This document shows positions 11,401 to 21,139 of a DNA stretch of 31,644 nucleotides, piece by piece. The translations under genes and the position numbers were made by a program. The notes under the pieces were generated by a model. The model did not search any database and was not told the origin of the DNA. It saw nothing but the letters and a program-made list of their open reading frames with translations. This DNA is from Flavobacteriales bacterium (lineage in GTDB: Bacteria > Bacteroidota > Bacteroidia > Flavobacteriales_D > Sanyastnellaceae), in assembly GCA_016722445.1 (NCBI GenBank), contig JADKIZ010000027.1, positions 1 to 31,644 on the forward strand, given 5' to 3'. The stretch's first letter is position 1, and the number at the start of each line of letters is the position of its first letter.

Positions 11401-14400
11401 TTGTAGATTTTATTACCGTCAATGATAATGCTGTCGCCGATTCCCTGGCCGCTAATATTCTGACTGAAGGCAATGGCAGATTGTCTGAAGTTGAACATCT
11501 CATTGTTCGAGATGGTAATGTTGGATTTCAGAGGTGCATTGGTTCCATTGAAAAAGCCCAAAACACCGCCGGCATTGATCAATGATACAGGAGTATTTGT
11601 CGCGTTTTGTGCTAAGTCACTTCTGTTCCTGATGATATTATTGTCAATGATAATGTCGCGAATTTCTGTTCCGGTTCCGAGCAATCCAGCAAAATTGATG
11701 ACACCTGGACCAACACTATTTGTAAGGGTGTTGTTACCTTCAATCGTGCAGTTTTTGATTTCAATGTCTTGAGTATTTCCATTGAAATAGAATGTTGGTG
11801 TATTCTGCCTGCTTGCAAACGTCAAGTACTTTCCACTGCCACCGAAGCTACCATCAATAACAATTCGTGTTGCACCACTGAAGTTGATTAGCGGATTACC
11901 TCCTGAAGTCTGGTAGATGGTTTTAACTGAAGCACTCGATGGTTGAATGGTGATCGTATAATTTGATCCGCAAAACTCCACGATGTTGGTCAATGGATAG
12001 TAAAGTCCACTTTCATTCAAATCGCTCGTAATGTTCACAGTCAAGTCGCCTTGAAGTCCATTCGTTTGCAGTGCATAGAACAATCCTGTTGCAGCATTTG
12101 CATTCAGAGATGTATAGGTTTGTCCTGATCCGACATTCACTGTTCCAGATAATGGGACACTACCAAGAATGGTGAAGGTACCAGGAGCACCATTGATGGT
12201 AGATGGACTTGTTGCCACATCAGCATGAACCGGAGATGTCGCATCGAAATGGCTGTATCCAATGTTCGACGTTGTGGCCGAATCTTGGGCAGCGATATAA
12301 TATTGATAGGTTTGTAATGCAGCTAGTCCACTAATGGTAACATCATATGTATAAAGGTTGCCTACTACAGTTGTCGGAGCAATCGAAGTATAGGAAGGAC
12401 CCGTGCTGAGTCTCCACCAAAGCCTTGGACTTAAACTACCGGCAGCAACACCTGAAACAAGATCAGTAATCGTTGCGGTGATTTGAATAGTTTGTGTTGA
12501 GCCGCATGCAGCGTTGATTGCCGGAATGGTGCCGACAGTTATGGTTGGAGGCAGAAGATCCATCGGTATCATGTCGCTTTCATCTGCTCCGATATCGGGA
12601 CCTGTTCCTCCACCGTTGGATTGTCCACCAAGCGGATAACCAGTTCTGATTCCCACGGCATCAATATCATTTGTCATACCGCTGATGGCTATGGCTGCAG
12701 ATTCTGCCGGTGAGTTTAAAGCGGTGTTTAGTCTGAGGTCAGGAGTAACTGCTGTTGGTGCAATGAACTGCGGATTCGCACTGATGCTGTTGTCATCGAA
12801 TGTTGTATTCGCCTTCCATGCCTGCATAGTGGCCTGATCGGCAGTACCATTGTAAGCCAGCACTGTTCCTGTACCTGCGGTATAAAATAAATTGTAATCT
12901 GATGTCAGTGTAGTGGTGTTCGTGATGTAAAACGCATAGTGTTTACCACCAGTAGTAGCGTTTGATCTTGTATTGACAAAAATGTTGTCGCGGACATTGT
13001 CATTCGCACCAGTCACAGCTCTTCTGAATGCATAGCTGTTGCTTGCTGTAGTACCAACACCAGATCCTCCAATGTACACAGTGTTGTAATAGTAACTGTT
13101 GTTGGTAGATCCATTGTCCTTTAAAATTCCTGTGATCACAGAGGTATTGGTAATTGGGCTACCATATGAATCATATCCCAATCTCACCATATTGTTATGG
13201 ACAGTTACCTGTGCAGTACTGATATGAATTCCATTCACAACAGATGCAGTGCCAGTTCCTGATCTGAGATTGTAAATATTGTTTCTGCTTACATCATAGA
13301 TGGCAGAACCTCCTACGAGCACGATACCATTCACTACACCATTCACCGTGGATGAATCGGTGAGGGCAAAAATGGTGTTGTGTCTGATGTAGTTCGTGGT
13401 TGTTGTTGAAGCTCCGAGATTGATGCCAATGACGGAAGCACTGCCTGCGGCGCTTACACCAGTAGATGTTGTTCTGATAAATGAAATTTCATTGTCATCA
13501 ATGTTGTATTGTGCAGCACCTCCAGAGAATATACCAACCGCCTGTGACGCGGTACCACCGCCATATGCCGAGAGATTTTTGATGATGTTGTTTTGAATAT
13601 TCATCACATTGCTCGCGGTAGACGTGGTATAGATACCATAGTTCACTGCAGCGCTTGTTACAGGAACTGTAAGTAAAAATGAATTGGCTGTCCCATTACC
13701 GATTTCATTTCCATCAATGGTAACAGAACCTGCAATGGCTTTGATACCATTCATGTTCATGGTAAGTGTTCCTGAAGGCAGCGTGAAAGACAAGCTGCCA
13801 ATTTTATTGTTGCTGATCGTCTGCGTAGTTGCAGTGGAGTTAACCGAAATACCACACACAGCGTTAGCCAAAGTGGTTGCTGTGGTCGACGACAAAATGA
13901 TAGATGGCGAACCACTTAGTCCGCCGATTTGATTGTCATCAATGAGGTAGCCTGTCGTCTGTGCATATACACCCGCAAACAATGGAAAGGTAGTAGAACC
14001 TCCGCTTGTTGAAGTCAGTGTTATATTGTCAATGATGTTGCCTGTGATGTTGCACGTTCCACTTGAAGCTGCCAAAACAGAAATGGCATTAAAGCGCACT
14101 GCACCTGTAGAAATGATTGAGGTAATTCCCGTACCGCTGCTATTGGCATATCCAATCACGTTGTTGGTGATATCAATGTTGGAATTGCTGGTTCCATTCA
14201 CATATATACCATATAGGTTTGTTGTAATGGCCCCACTTCGTGGTGTGTCATTGTAAATGCGATTTCCATCAATCGTTGTTGCACCTGTATTGGAAACAAT
14301 GTATATCGCAGCAACAGTGGAACTGGTTCTGTAAATATTGGCAAAATTGTTATTCGAAATTTCGTTGTTGTCGTTGGTTACGCTGGCACTAAATCCATTC

Positions 14401-17400
14401 GAACTGATACCGATAGAAGCCGTATTTGCGCCTGCTTGTTTGAAGTCGTTGTTGGTGATCGTGTTGTTGTCGTTACCAGTTCCTGTGATGACAGTAGTGC
14501 CAATATTCACCAGTCCTGCTGTGGTGCTGGTGATCGATCCTTCAATGACACAATTGTTGATTTGATTGTCGGAAGCATCATTGAGAAGATGCACTACAAT
14601 ACCATTCACACCTGTGTCAGTATTTCTCAAAAGTAATTTGCGGTCTGTGCCTGTACCTCCGTTGAAAGTTACACGGTCTGCACCATTCAAACGAATGGTT
14701 CCTTGAAGTCCCACAGTGGCAATTCCATATGTAGAAGTCAATACTTTTTGTGATGCATCAGAAGATTGAATAGTGATGGTGTATGTGCCTGCACCAGCAC
14801 CTGTTTCATATGCCTCATACAGCGCAATAGCACCAGTTTCAGTAATGCTCGCTGCCGATACATTCACCGTGACATTGGTTGTAACAACACCTTGATTCAC
14901 GGCATTGAAGAATCCCGTTGTTCCTGTTAAACTAGCAAACGTCGATGATGTTCCTCCTGTTCCATCAATGGTTACCGTGGAAGGAATATTGATCGCCGAT
15001 TTTACCATGAAAACATTGTTGTTGGAGAATGAGCCATCGCTGCCGTCATACGTTGCAAGTCCACTACCCGACGTTGCAGGTATGAGTTCCCAGGTCAGCG
15101 CCGAAGGATCATAGAGATACACATCAAACGATGACTCAGTGCCGTTAATATCAGCTGCTGGATATCCGAAACTCGCTGTATAGGTAAAAGAACTAATTGT
15201 ACTCACAGCAGTCCAATATCTAGAAACAAAATTGGTGGTGTTGATGTCATTCGGATGTTGCGCATCTGTGATACGATATGCGAGTGTGCCAATGGTAGCA
15301 TTTGCAGATGCTGTAAACGTTACCGGGCTATATTCAGTGGTTCCAGTATTTTCACCTATTGGGAAAACGTAAGTGATCGGCAATCCTGAGTTTGCAATAT
15401 TTCGAATGAAATTACCAGTACCACTTTGCAGAATCATTTTGGTATCTGAGAAACCGCTGCCCTGCAATCCAACGCTGTTTACGTTACTGATGGTGAAACT
15501 GAAATTCCCCATGGTCACAACACCATTCGTGAGTATGAATGAACCAGTAGTCTGCGTACCTATGGTGAAAGCTGCAGTAAGTGTTGCGCCAAAAGCATCA
15601 TCCAATTCAACAATATTCCAACCGGTTCCCTGGATATTGTGCGCTGCACTTCCGGAGGTCAACAGAATTTTGCCTGTTCCACTATGTGTTCCCGATGAAG
15701 CAATATTCCCTAAAACAGAAATAGTGTTCCCTGCGTCATTGAAAGTTCCGCTTGCGATGTTGAAGTTGCCATTCACTGTGATAGGATAGGAGGAAGGTAG
15801 CGTTTTGGTTGTCGCTCCAAAAAAGACCAGATGACCATAAGTGGCAGGTATATCCGTGGTCAGGGTAGCTGCCGCAGCATACGTGACTGTACTGTTGTTG
15901 TCAAGAGAAATGGATCCAATTGGAATATTCAATGGAAACCATGACACAGAAGTTCGTGTGGTATAATATCCGCATCCTGAACCAACAGTCAAAGTGCGGG
16001 ATGCATCACCCGTGATTTGAAAAGCACCATCGGCAAGGGTAGCAGTTCCTGTCACGTTGATATCTCCGTTCACTGTAATGGCTGCTCCCAGTGTTTTGGT
16101 ATTTGATCCACTTACCGAGAGATGATGGTATGTAATTCCTCCGCGTAAGGTTTGCGTATTCGTGCGGTTGTAGTCAACAGTATTGGGAACAGCAGTGGCA
16201 CTTATCAAGGGTGTCACCGAAGCTGCTCCTATATATAAAGCTGAGTTCGCATTGTTGGTGAATGTTGCAGTGGCTGAACCACCAAATGTGGTTGTCACAG
16301 TCGTCGTGTTATTGTTCAAATATGAGGATGCAGCATTGGTAAGCGTGAGTGTTGCAGCGGAAACATATCCATTGTTGGTAAGGACAGAAGTAGCGAGTGA
16401 AACAGTGAGTGTTCCTGTTACATTAAAAATATTCGATGATGTGAAATTGGATGTAACTTCATATGTGCCGGACACTGTCGCATTTGCGATAGAAATGGCG
16501 GAAGCATTCGTCGTATTGATTGTTTTTGAGGCACCAGCAAAAGCATAAGTCCCGGCAGTACTTGTAAACGTTCCATCGTTCAGCAGATTTCCGTTGAGTG
16601 TGGCAACTCCGGATCCGGTTTTTGTACAAGCGCCATTATTTGTAAAATCTCCGGTGAAAGTATGTGTACCTGTGCTTGACGATGTGAATGTCGCACCCAA
16701 ACTTACAGTTGTTGTTCCAGTTACAGCAAGTGTTAATGCGCCGTTCATGGTGAATGTACCCGAGCTCACACTGAGATTGTTGTTCACGGTGATAGCTGCT
16801 GCTGAAGTCGACGCTGCAGTGCCCGCTTTAGTAAGGTTGTAATAGGTCGTGCCTTTTACAGTCTGGGCCCCTGTATTATTGTAAACAACTTCGTTCGGTG
16901 TATTTGTTGTACAGTTTAAAGTCGTAATTGCAGAAGTTCCTGTGATTTGAAGAATGGTACTTGTACCCATCGTCAGAGTTCCTGTCCCTGCAAGCGCAGT
17001 GGAAATAATCAATGTGGAAATATTATTGGTATAAGTCCCGGTAATAGTTGCACTATTGAAGGTTGTGCTTGCTGCACTTCCACTGAAAGTTTTTGTAGCA
17101 CCACTAAAAGTTTGAACGCCGGTGCCTGAGGTGAATGTGCCATTCTGCACAAAATTTCCTGCAAAAGTGATGGTTGAATTGCCGGTATTGTTCCAAGTAC
17201 CATTATTGGTAAAATCGCCTGTAAAGGTTTTGGTACCTGTGGCGCTGCTGACGGTAACAGAACCTCCGGCCGCAATGGTGGTTGTGCCCGTTACTGAAAA
17301 ATTAAACGCTCCAATCGTCAAGGAACCACTCGTTCCTTCTCCAACGGTCAAACTGGCTAGCGCCGTCACTATAGCTATGTTGTGTGTAATGGTGTGACCA

Positions 17401-17627
17401 TCTCTGATCAAAGTATTTCCACCTTGACCAGACGCACCAGGAGTTTGGCCAGTAGTAGCCGCCACCCATGTACTTCCGTTATACCGTTCCCAAGCCGCGA
17501 TATTATTCCAATTGGTATTCAAACCTGAGGTGCGGAAATCTCCAGTTGCCTGTGCTGTTGCAATGGCTTGGATGAAGAGGAGAACAACGACTGACAAACA
17601 GTCGCGCAGACGTAGATTTTTAATCAT
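5428..17627 (-). CDS. Giant T9SS-secreted surface protein (~4,066 aa), beta-helix and PKD/Ig-like
   Basis: Predicted extracellular, adhesin-like protein; function unknown. Residues 1-26 are a signal peptide (LSVVVLLFIQAIATAQA). About 27-870: Gly/Thr/Asn-rich beta-solenoid repeats (TFTGDFTNNGT type). About 880-1690: parallel beta-helix repeats (NNxI, DGNxI). About 1690-1800: fibronectin/Ig-like segment. About 1825-2615: second beta-helix region. About 2620-3470: Ig/PKD-like modules, three of them close tandem copies. About 3478-3600: Asp-rich DxDxDGxGD segments resembling MopRI/thrombospondin type 3 calcium sites. About 3600-3815: pre-peptidase-like beta domain. The end has FPNPNDG and GVYFVEL, a T9SS type A sorting domain that is cleaved on export. 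One base is missing near 6181-6185; restoring it joins the last 250 residues. A hairpin precedes the start codon and a terminator follows the stop. No partner gene is adjacent. Confidence 0.85.
7490..8290 (-). repeat. Three tandem PKD/Ig-like modules inside the giant protein
   Basis: Three consecutive segments of about 85-90 residues share the pattern C-x-G-x-x-(V/A)-T-F-T-A-T, then Y/F-x-W-K-x-N-G-x-x-x-G-T-x-S-x-T-F, then VVLTS or VVTSN, then VNSxT. They differ at many positions at both DNA and protein level, so they are old duplications and not recent slippage. Outer modules of the same region follow a looser version. Confidence 0.65.
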
Positions 17628-17654
17628 AGCGGCGTAACAAATGATCTGCTAATG

Positions 17655-17671
17655 GCCTGAATGAGTCAGGC
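17655..17671 (-). promoter_or_regulatory. Leader hairpin upstream of the giant gene
   Basis: GCCTGA (17655-17660) and TCAGGC (17666-17671) form a 6-bp stem with a 5-base loop, 28 bases before the giant gene's ATG. It has no U tract, so it is more likely a 5' leader structure or protein-binding palindrome than a terminator. No convincing TAnnTTTG promoter is seen in the 179-base gap before this gene. Confidence 0.35.
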
Positions 17672-17782
17672 AGAATCAGACTTTAGGTTAATTAAGTTAA
17701 ATTATCACGCCCAAGTTAAGGATTGTTTATCCCTATACCTAACTCAAAAGTCATTAAAATTGAAATAATCTGGTGACATATA

Positions 17783-17805
17783 TTAGGCTTTTGCCGAAGA
17801 CCTAA
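17783..17805 (-). other. Hairpin just after the lipoprotein gene
   Basis: TTAGG and CCTAA pair around an inner imperfect stem, one base past the lipoprotein stop codon. The following sequence is TATATATG and not a U run, so terminator activity is doubtful. It may simply separate the lipoprotein gene from the giant gene downstream. Confidence 0.3.
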
Positions 17806-17806
17806 C

Positions 17807-18763
17807 TCATTGACAATCTCTTGGTCCTTCAGCAGATCCCATAGGATGCAGCTTGAATTCGACATTGCCAAGTGTCACATTCCCGGAAATATGTGGACCT
17901 ATCTGCCATTTGTTCTCAAGTCCTTGCATGTCTGTTATCACCAAAAGTGTCACGCCATCTTCCGTTTCAACAATATCCCATTTGCCATCCATTGAAGTCA
18001 CGACACCAGCATTTTCAGTGGTGAATTTGGCCGTTCCAGTATCACACAATTCGAACCGCTGTTCTACTTTGTTGAAAGGTTGTCCATTTACGATTTGACT
18101 GTTCAGCAAGGTCTGACCAACTACTTTGTTCCAGTATTTTTCTTCGATTTTGCTTTTGATACCAGCTTGTCGGTCTGCTTTGATTTTGGCTTTGATATTT
18201 TCGAGCTCAGTCAGATCTGGAATTCGGACACTTTGATAAAGACTCTTTATTCTGTTTTCGAGTTGAGGTGCAACTTCTTTGCGGCACATTATCGTAATGA
18301 CCAGAATACCACGTGAAGAACTCCAGTCGTGTATTTCTAGTCCTTCGAAAAGTGAATTGTTCATGCTGATGTCATAAACACCGAAAGGGGTCAATTCAAC
18401 TTTTTCACCCAGTTTCACTACAGCTCCGTTGGTTTTGTGAATCATGCCTTGCTGGGTTGCTGTGCCAACACTCAGTGCCGCTTTCATTTTTTCGGGTGTT
18501 TGATCAGCACCAGCCCAAGTAATGAGATATTCAAATTTTCCATCCGGTGTATAGAGGTGTAGTGTGCCAGGTTCAGCGACCTGCACCAAATTATCGGAAA
18601 TACTAGCATAGATACCAACCGGTTTCAGAAAGTCCACGGTGGAAATAGTTGACACCTCAGTGGTCGTTTTCGCAGCAGATGCTTCTGTGGTCTTGCTTTG
18701 ACAGCACACGAACAAAATGAAGACAACAAAATAGGCGATAGAAAATGGTGTGGTGTTTTTCAT
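17807..18763 (-). CDS. Predicted lipoprotein of unknown function
   Basis: A 318-residue protein with an N-terminal hydrophobic stretch (FSIAYFVVFILFVCC) ending in a lipobox-like LFVCC-QSK, so export and lipidation at a cysteine near residue 20 are predicted. The mature part has a low-complexity Ala/Thr/Glu linker, then a region of beta strands and charged helices with no domain I can name. The segment IHDWSSSRGILVITIMCRK and the C-terminal half (KWDIVETEDGVTLLVITDMQG), which looks like a lipocalin-type strand pattern of small lipoproteins, are weak hints only. The ATG at 18763 is preferred over the TTG at 18772 because the TTG lies inside a perfect -7 promoter box. It is on the same strand as the giant gene, 179 bases before it. 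Confidence 0.72.
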   Translation of the reverse strand: MKNTTPFSIAYFVVFILFVCCQSKTTEASAAKTTTEVSTISTVDFLKPVGIYASISDNLVQVAEPGTLHLYTPDGKFEYLITWAGADQTPEKMKAALSVGTATQQGMIHKTNGAVVKLGEKVELTPFGVYDISMNNSLFEGLEIHDWSSSRGILVITIMCRKEVAPQLENRIKSLYQSVRIPDLTELENIKAKIKADRQAGIKSKIEEKYWNKVVGQTLLNSQIVNGQPFNKVEQRFELCDTGTAKFTTENAGVVTSMDGKWDIVETEDGVTLLVITDMQGLENKWQIGPHISGNVTLGNVEFKLHPMGSAEGPRDCQ

Positions 18764-18769
18764 AATGTG

Positions 18770-18777
18770 CAAAGTTA
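18770..18777 (-). promoter_or_regulatory. -7 promoter box of the lipoprotein gene
   Basis: TAACTTTG on the minus strand matches the Bacteroidota -7 consensus TAnnTTTG exactly. It ends only 6 bases before the ATG, so transcription would start at or within a few bases of the start codon, giving a leaderless or nearly leaderless mRNA. No well-spaced -33 TTG is seen upstream, which lowers confidence. Confidence 0.45.
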
Positions 18778-18856
18778 AATTTTTTTCTAAAAAAAATCCG
18801 GTATATCAAGTGGTATAGAAGTGTAATTCAGGATGAGTGACGAAAATTTTAAGGAA

Positions 18857-18888
18857 TTGTAAAAGGAATAGATTTTTTCCTACCTTTA
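18857..18888 (+). promoter_or_regulatory. Promoter of the small orphan gene
   Basis: TTG at 18857-18859 and TACCTTTA at 18881-18888, 21 bases apart, fit the Bacteroidota -33/-7 pattern with one mismatch at the final G. Transcription would give a leader of about 110 bases before the ATG at 19005. I see no riboswitch-like structure in that leader. Confidence 0.55.
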
Positions 18889-19004
18889 TCGTGCTAAAGG
18901 CCAACGTTCTTTTCAAATACCTCGACCCCGCCGTACTGATCCAGTATCGTGTACTCCTGAGGCCGTACAAACAACCATGTTTTAACCTTCAAAAAATTAC
19001 TCCA

Positions 19005-19307
19005 ATGGTTACAGTACAACTCAAAATCGTGGAAGAGGGACTAAAGCATCCTCTTGCTGAAATGAAATCTGCCATAGCGGCCAATCTCTTTGAGGACAAT
19101 GTTGTCGTTAAAGAAGATGCAAATCTGGAAATCAAAATAAAATTTACCACCGAAGATCATCAGGATTTGGTATTGCTTCAATTGCGAGATTCAAGCACCA
19201 AACATAAAATCAACGAAAAAGTCATTCACTACATTGAGCATTCTTGGATAGAGGATATAGCCTCTGAATGTCACGCTCTGCTTGCACCTACCGCCGTCGT
19301 TCACTGA
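19005..19307 (+). CDS. Small protein of unknown function, 100 aa
   Basis: I do not recognise this protein. It is predicted to be cytoplasmic, with no signal peptide or membrane segment, and it is acidic and charge-rich. It appears to alternate helices and strands (VQLKIVEEGLKHPLAEMKSAIAANL, then LEIKIKFT and LVLLQLRD, then a C-terminal helix VIHYIEHSWIEDIASECHALL). The frame stays open upstream to 18837, but the ATG at 19005 is chosen because the upstream codons cross the predicted promoter and read as Arg/Phe/Leu-rich non-coding sequence. The gene has its own promoter and a strong terminator 26 bases past its stop, so it is a single-gene unit separate from the Sia-like operon downstream. Confidence 0.65.
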   Translation: MVTVQLKIVEEGLKHPLAEMKSAIAANLFEDNVVVKEDANLEIKIKFTTEDHQDLVLLQLRDSSTKHKINEKVIHYIEHSWIEDIASECHALLAPTAVVH

Positions 19308-19332
19308 AATCTGCAATAAAGAATATTGGCCG

Positions 19333-19360
19333 GCCCCGTTTTTAACGGGGCTTTTTTTTT
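19333..19360 (+). terminator. Intrinsic terminator after the small orphan gene
   Basis: Stem GCCCCGTT (19333-19340) / AACGGGGC (19344-19351), 3-base T loop, followed by T9 (19352-19360). The G at 19333 reads as the first stem base. This is a textbook Rho-independent terminator on the plus strand. Confidence 0.92.
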
Positions 19361-19631
19361 GATGCGATCTTTTCTGGAATCGATCATTCCACGGAAAAAC
19401 TCGCATTTGGATTGTTATAGTGTGCGGTTGAAATTCTCGGGGATTTTTTTTGCGGGAAAAGCAGGGGCAATATTCCATGTTCCGGAAGTTCCACTCTAAC
19501 ATTTCCATTCAATTTTTCTTGATTTTTCGCAACAAAGCGAGATCCGATGCCGTATCGAAGTATTGGTAATTCAGGTTATTCTCGGGTTTTCCTATGTAAA
19601 TACCTGAGTATAACCGACAACTATACAATTG
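19361..19631. other. Gene-free stretch before the Sia-like operon
   Basis: This 271-base stretch must contain the promoter for the kinase-partner operon, but I find no clear TTG/TAnnTTTG pair. It holds a TCAGGT (19571-19576) / ACCTGA (19602-19607) inverted repeat about 25 bases before the start codon, and a TCGC/GCGA pair near 19536-19551. Either could be an operator; nothing else is evident. Confidence 0.4.
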
Positions 19632-20738
19632 ATGCATTTCAATACCCTGAGATATTTCTATGATAAGGCCTCTGGTCAGAATCCCTCGTTCTATTATCGG
19701 GGACCATTTCTGGAAAGGTTTACGCCATCTATCCTGGACATGTCACAGGCTTCTCCCGGGATGGAGATTCAACAGAATATGGGTAAAAAAATCTCCTATA
19801 TGCTGGTGGAATGTTTTCAGAATGTCATCAAACACGCTGAAATCCTCCCAGAAGATCAAAAGGATATTTCTGGTGAAGGCATGTTCAGTTTCAAAAGTCT
19901 GAATGGTGCATTCGTCATCAATTCAATCAATTTGGTTTACAACAAGGATGTCGAAAGACTTACCGGTCTCGTCGAGAATGTCAATTCAATGAACGAAGCC
20001 GATCTAAAACAGTATTATCTCGACAAGCTTAGAAACAATGAGATCAACGACAAGGGCGGTGCTGGTTTGGGATTGATTGAAATGGCCAGAAAATCGGGTC
20101 AAAAAATCCTTCACGATACAGAACAACTGAACGACCAATATTCGCTTTTTCACCAGCAGATTACGGTGAGGAAGAATACCAGTGATTCAACAGAGTATTC
20201 AAGTATGCTTCAGGAATCAGGTGATTTTTACAAAAGGATGACCGCTGAGAATATGGTTTTGTTCTATAAAGGCGATTTTAATCAGAAATCAATCATGCCA
20301 TTGTTAGATATGGCCGAACATAAGCTTCACGATAAATCTGCAGGTCAGAAGCGCACGCTTCGGGCAGCACACGTTACCGTAGAAGTGTTACAGAATATTT
20401 CCAAACACGCTAGGGCCGTCGATGCGGATGGTCAGCGTTTTGGCGTTTTTATGATGGGTAAAATGAATGGCTCTTTGAGCATTTTAGCTGGTAACATCGT
20501 CCCGGTTTCAGAAAAAATATTTTTAGAAGAAAAACTGGACTACCTGATTTCTTTGGATCATGACGGACTCAAAGAATTGCACCGCAGTACATTGCGTGCT
20601 TCTGTGCGATTTGAAAACAAAACAAATTCAGGTCTTGGATTGATAGAAGTTGCCCAAGCGAGCAGCGAATCACTTCGCTACCAATTTTACCCTCACGGAG
20701 AAGATCAATATTTATTTGCATTACAAGTCATCATTTGA
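19632..20738 (+). CDS. Tandem double SiaB-family protein kinase
   Basis: A 368-residue cytoplasmic protein with two successive GHKL-type ATPase domains of the SiaB (DUF6272) kind, which phosphorylate a SiaC-type partner in Pseudomonas. Domain 1, about residues 20-180: N-box VECFQNVIKHAE (E60, N64, H68) and G-box KGGAGLGLIEMARKSG (about 141-156). Domain 2, about 208-366: N-box VEVLQNISKHA (E251, N255, H259) and G-box TNSGLGLIEVAQASS (331-345). Known SiaB proteins are about half this length, so this is an internal duplication or fusion. Both halves keep the nucleotide-binding Glu and Asn. Domain 2 lacks the extra Gly residues before GLGLIE, so the two may differ in activity. The ATG at 19632 is chosen over the TTG just before it. 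The stop overlaps the next start as TGATG. Confidence 0.8.
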   Translation: MHFNTLRYFYDKASGQNPSFYYRGPFLERFTPSILDMSQASPGMEIQQNMGKKISYMLVECFQNVIKHAEILPEDQKDISGEGMFSFKSLNGAFVINSINLVYNKDVERLTGLVENVNSMNEADLKQYYLDKLRNNEINDKGGAGLGLIEMARKSGQKILHDTEQLNDQYSLFHQQITVRKNTSDSTEYSSMLQESGDFYKRMTAENMVLFYKGDFNQKSIMPLLDMAEHKLHDKSAGQKRTLRAAHVTVEVLQNISKHARAVDADGQRFGVFMMGKMNGSLSILAGNIVPVSEKIFLEEKLDYLISLDHDGLKELHRSTLRASVRFENKTNSGLGLIEVAQASSESLRYQFYPHGEDQYLFALQVII

Positions 20739-21139
20739 TGATGTTTGCGCCCCCGAAAAAAGTGGAACTAGAATCTTTACACATACCTGCCACCTCTGAG
20801 ACACCCGAAGTAAATCTGGTTGCGGATGGAGGTTTGTCTAGAATTGAAGGAAAATCTCTTCCGGAAAATGCATTCGAGTTTTACGAACCAGTGGTGTTGT
20901 GGATGAGACAATTTGCCCTTCGTGCGGATACACCACTCATGCTTGAACTGAAGTTTGACTATTTCAATTCTTCATCTGGAAGATATCTTTTCGAAATACT
21001 CAACATTCTGGAACAGTCCAGACATAAACAATCGTATCGCATCATCTGGCGATGTGATAAAGACGATGAACTCATGATCGATAAAGGTGAAGAACTCAAG
21101 TCTTTGATCGATGTCCCTTTTGAGGTAAGAGTCGTTTAA
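20738..21139 (+). CDS. SiaC-family (DUF1987) regulatory phosphoprotein
   Basis: A 133-residue cytoplasmic protein. In the known system SiaC is phosphorylated by SiaB, dephosphorylated by SiaA, and when unphosphorylated binds its target. Family marks: GKSLPENAFEFYEPVVLWMRQF (39-59) and the core LELKFDYFNSSSGRYLFEIL (69-88). In Pseudomonas SiaC the phosphorylated residue is a threonine in the equivalent Asn-Thr-Ser-Ser stretch; here it appears to be Ser78, as NSSS. The first 30 residues look disordered. The start ATG overlaps the kinase stop codon by one base, so translation is likely coupled and the two products made in proportion. No diguanylate cyclase, the SiaD output in Pseudomonas, is nearby. 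Confidence 0.82.
   Translation: MMFAPPKKVELESLHIPATSETPEVNLVADGGLSRIEGKSLPENAFEFYEPVVLWMRQFALRADTPLMLELKFDYFNSSSGRYLFEILNILEQSRHKQSYRIIWRCDKDDELMIDKGEELKSLIDVPFEVRVV

Noticed and set aside
15373..16842. Several plus-strand frames of 80-140 codons, rich in Val, Ala and Pro, opposite the giant gene
   Set aside because: They mirror the Thr/Ser/Gly/Asn-rich codons of the beta-helix repeats on the other strand and show no start signals.
7490..16900. Repeated short DNA motifs in the giant gene as a CRISPR or satellite array
   Set aside because: The repeats are imperfect, vary in spacing and follow the protein frame, so they are protein-level repeats.
18837..19004. Longer 156-residue form of the small orphan protein
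   Set aside because: The upstream extension overlaps the predicted -33/-7 promoter and reads as non-coding sequence; the ATG at 19005 fits better.
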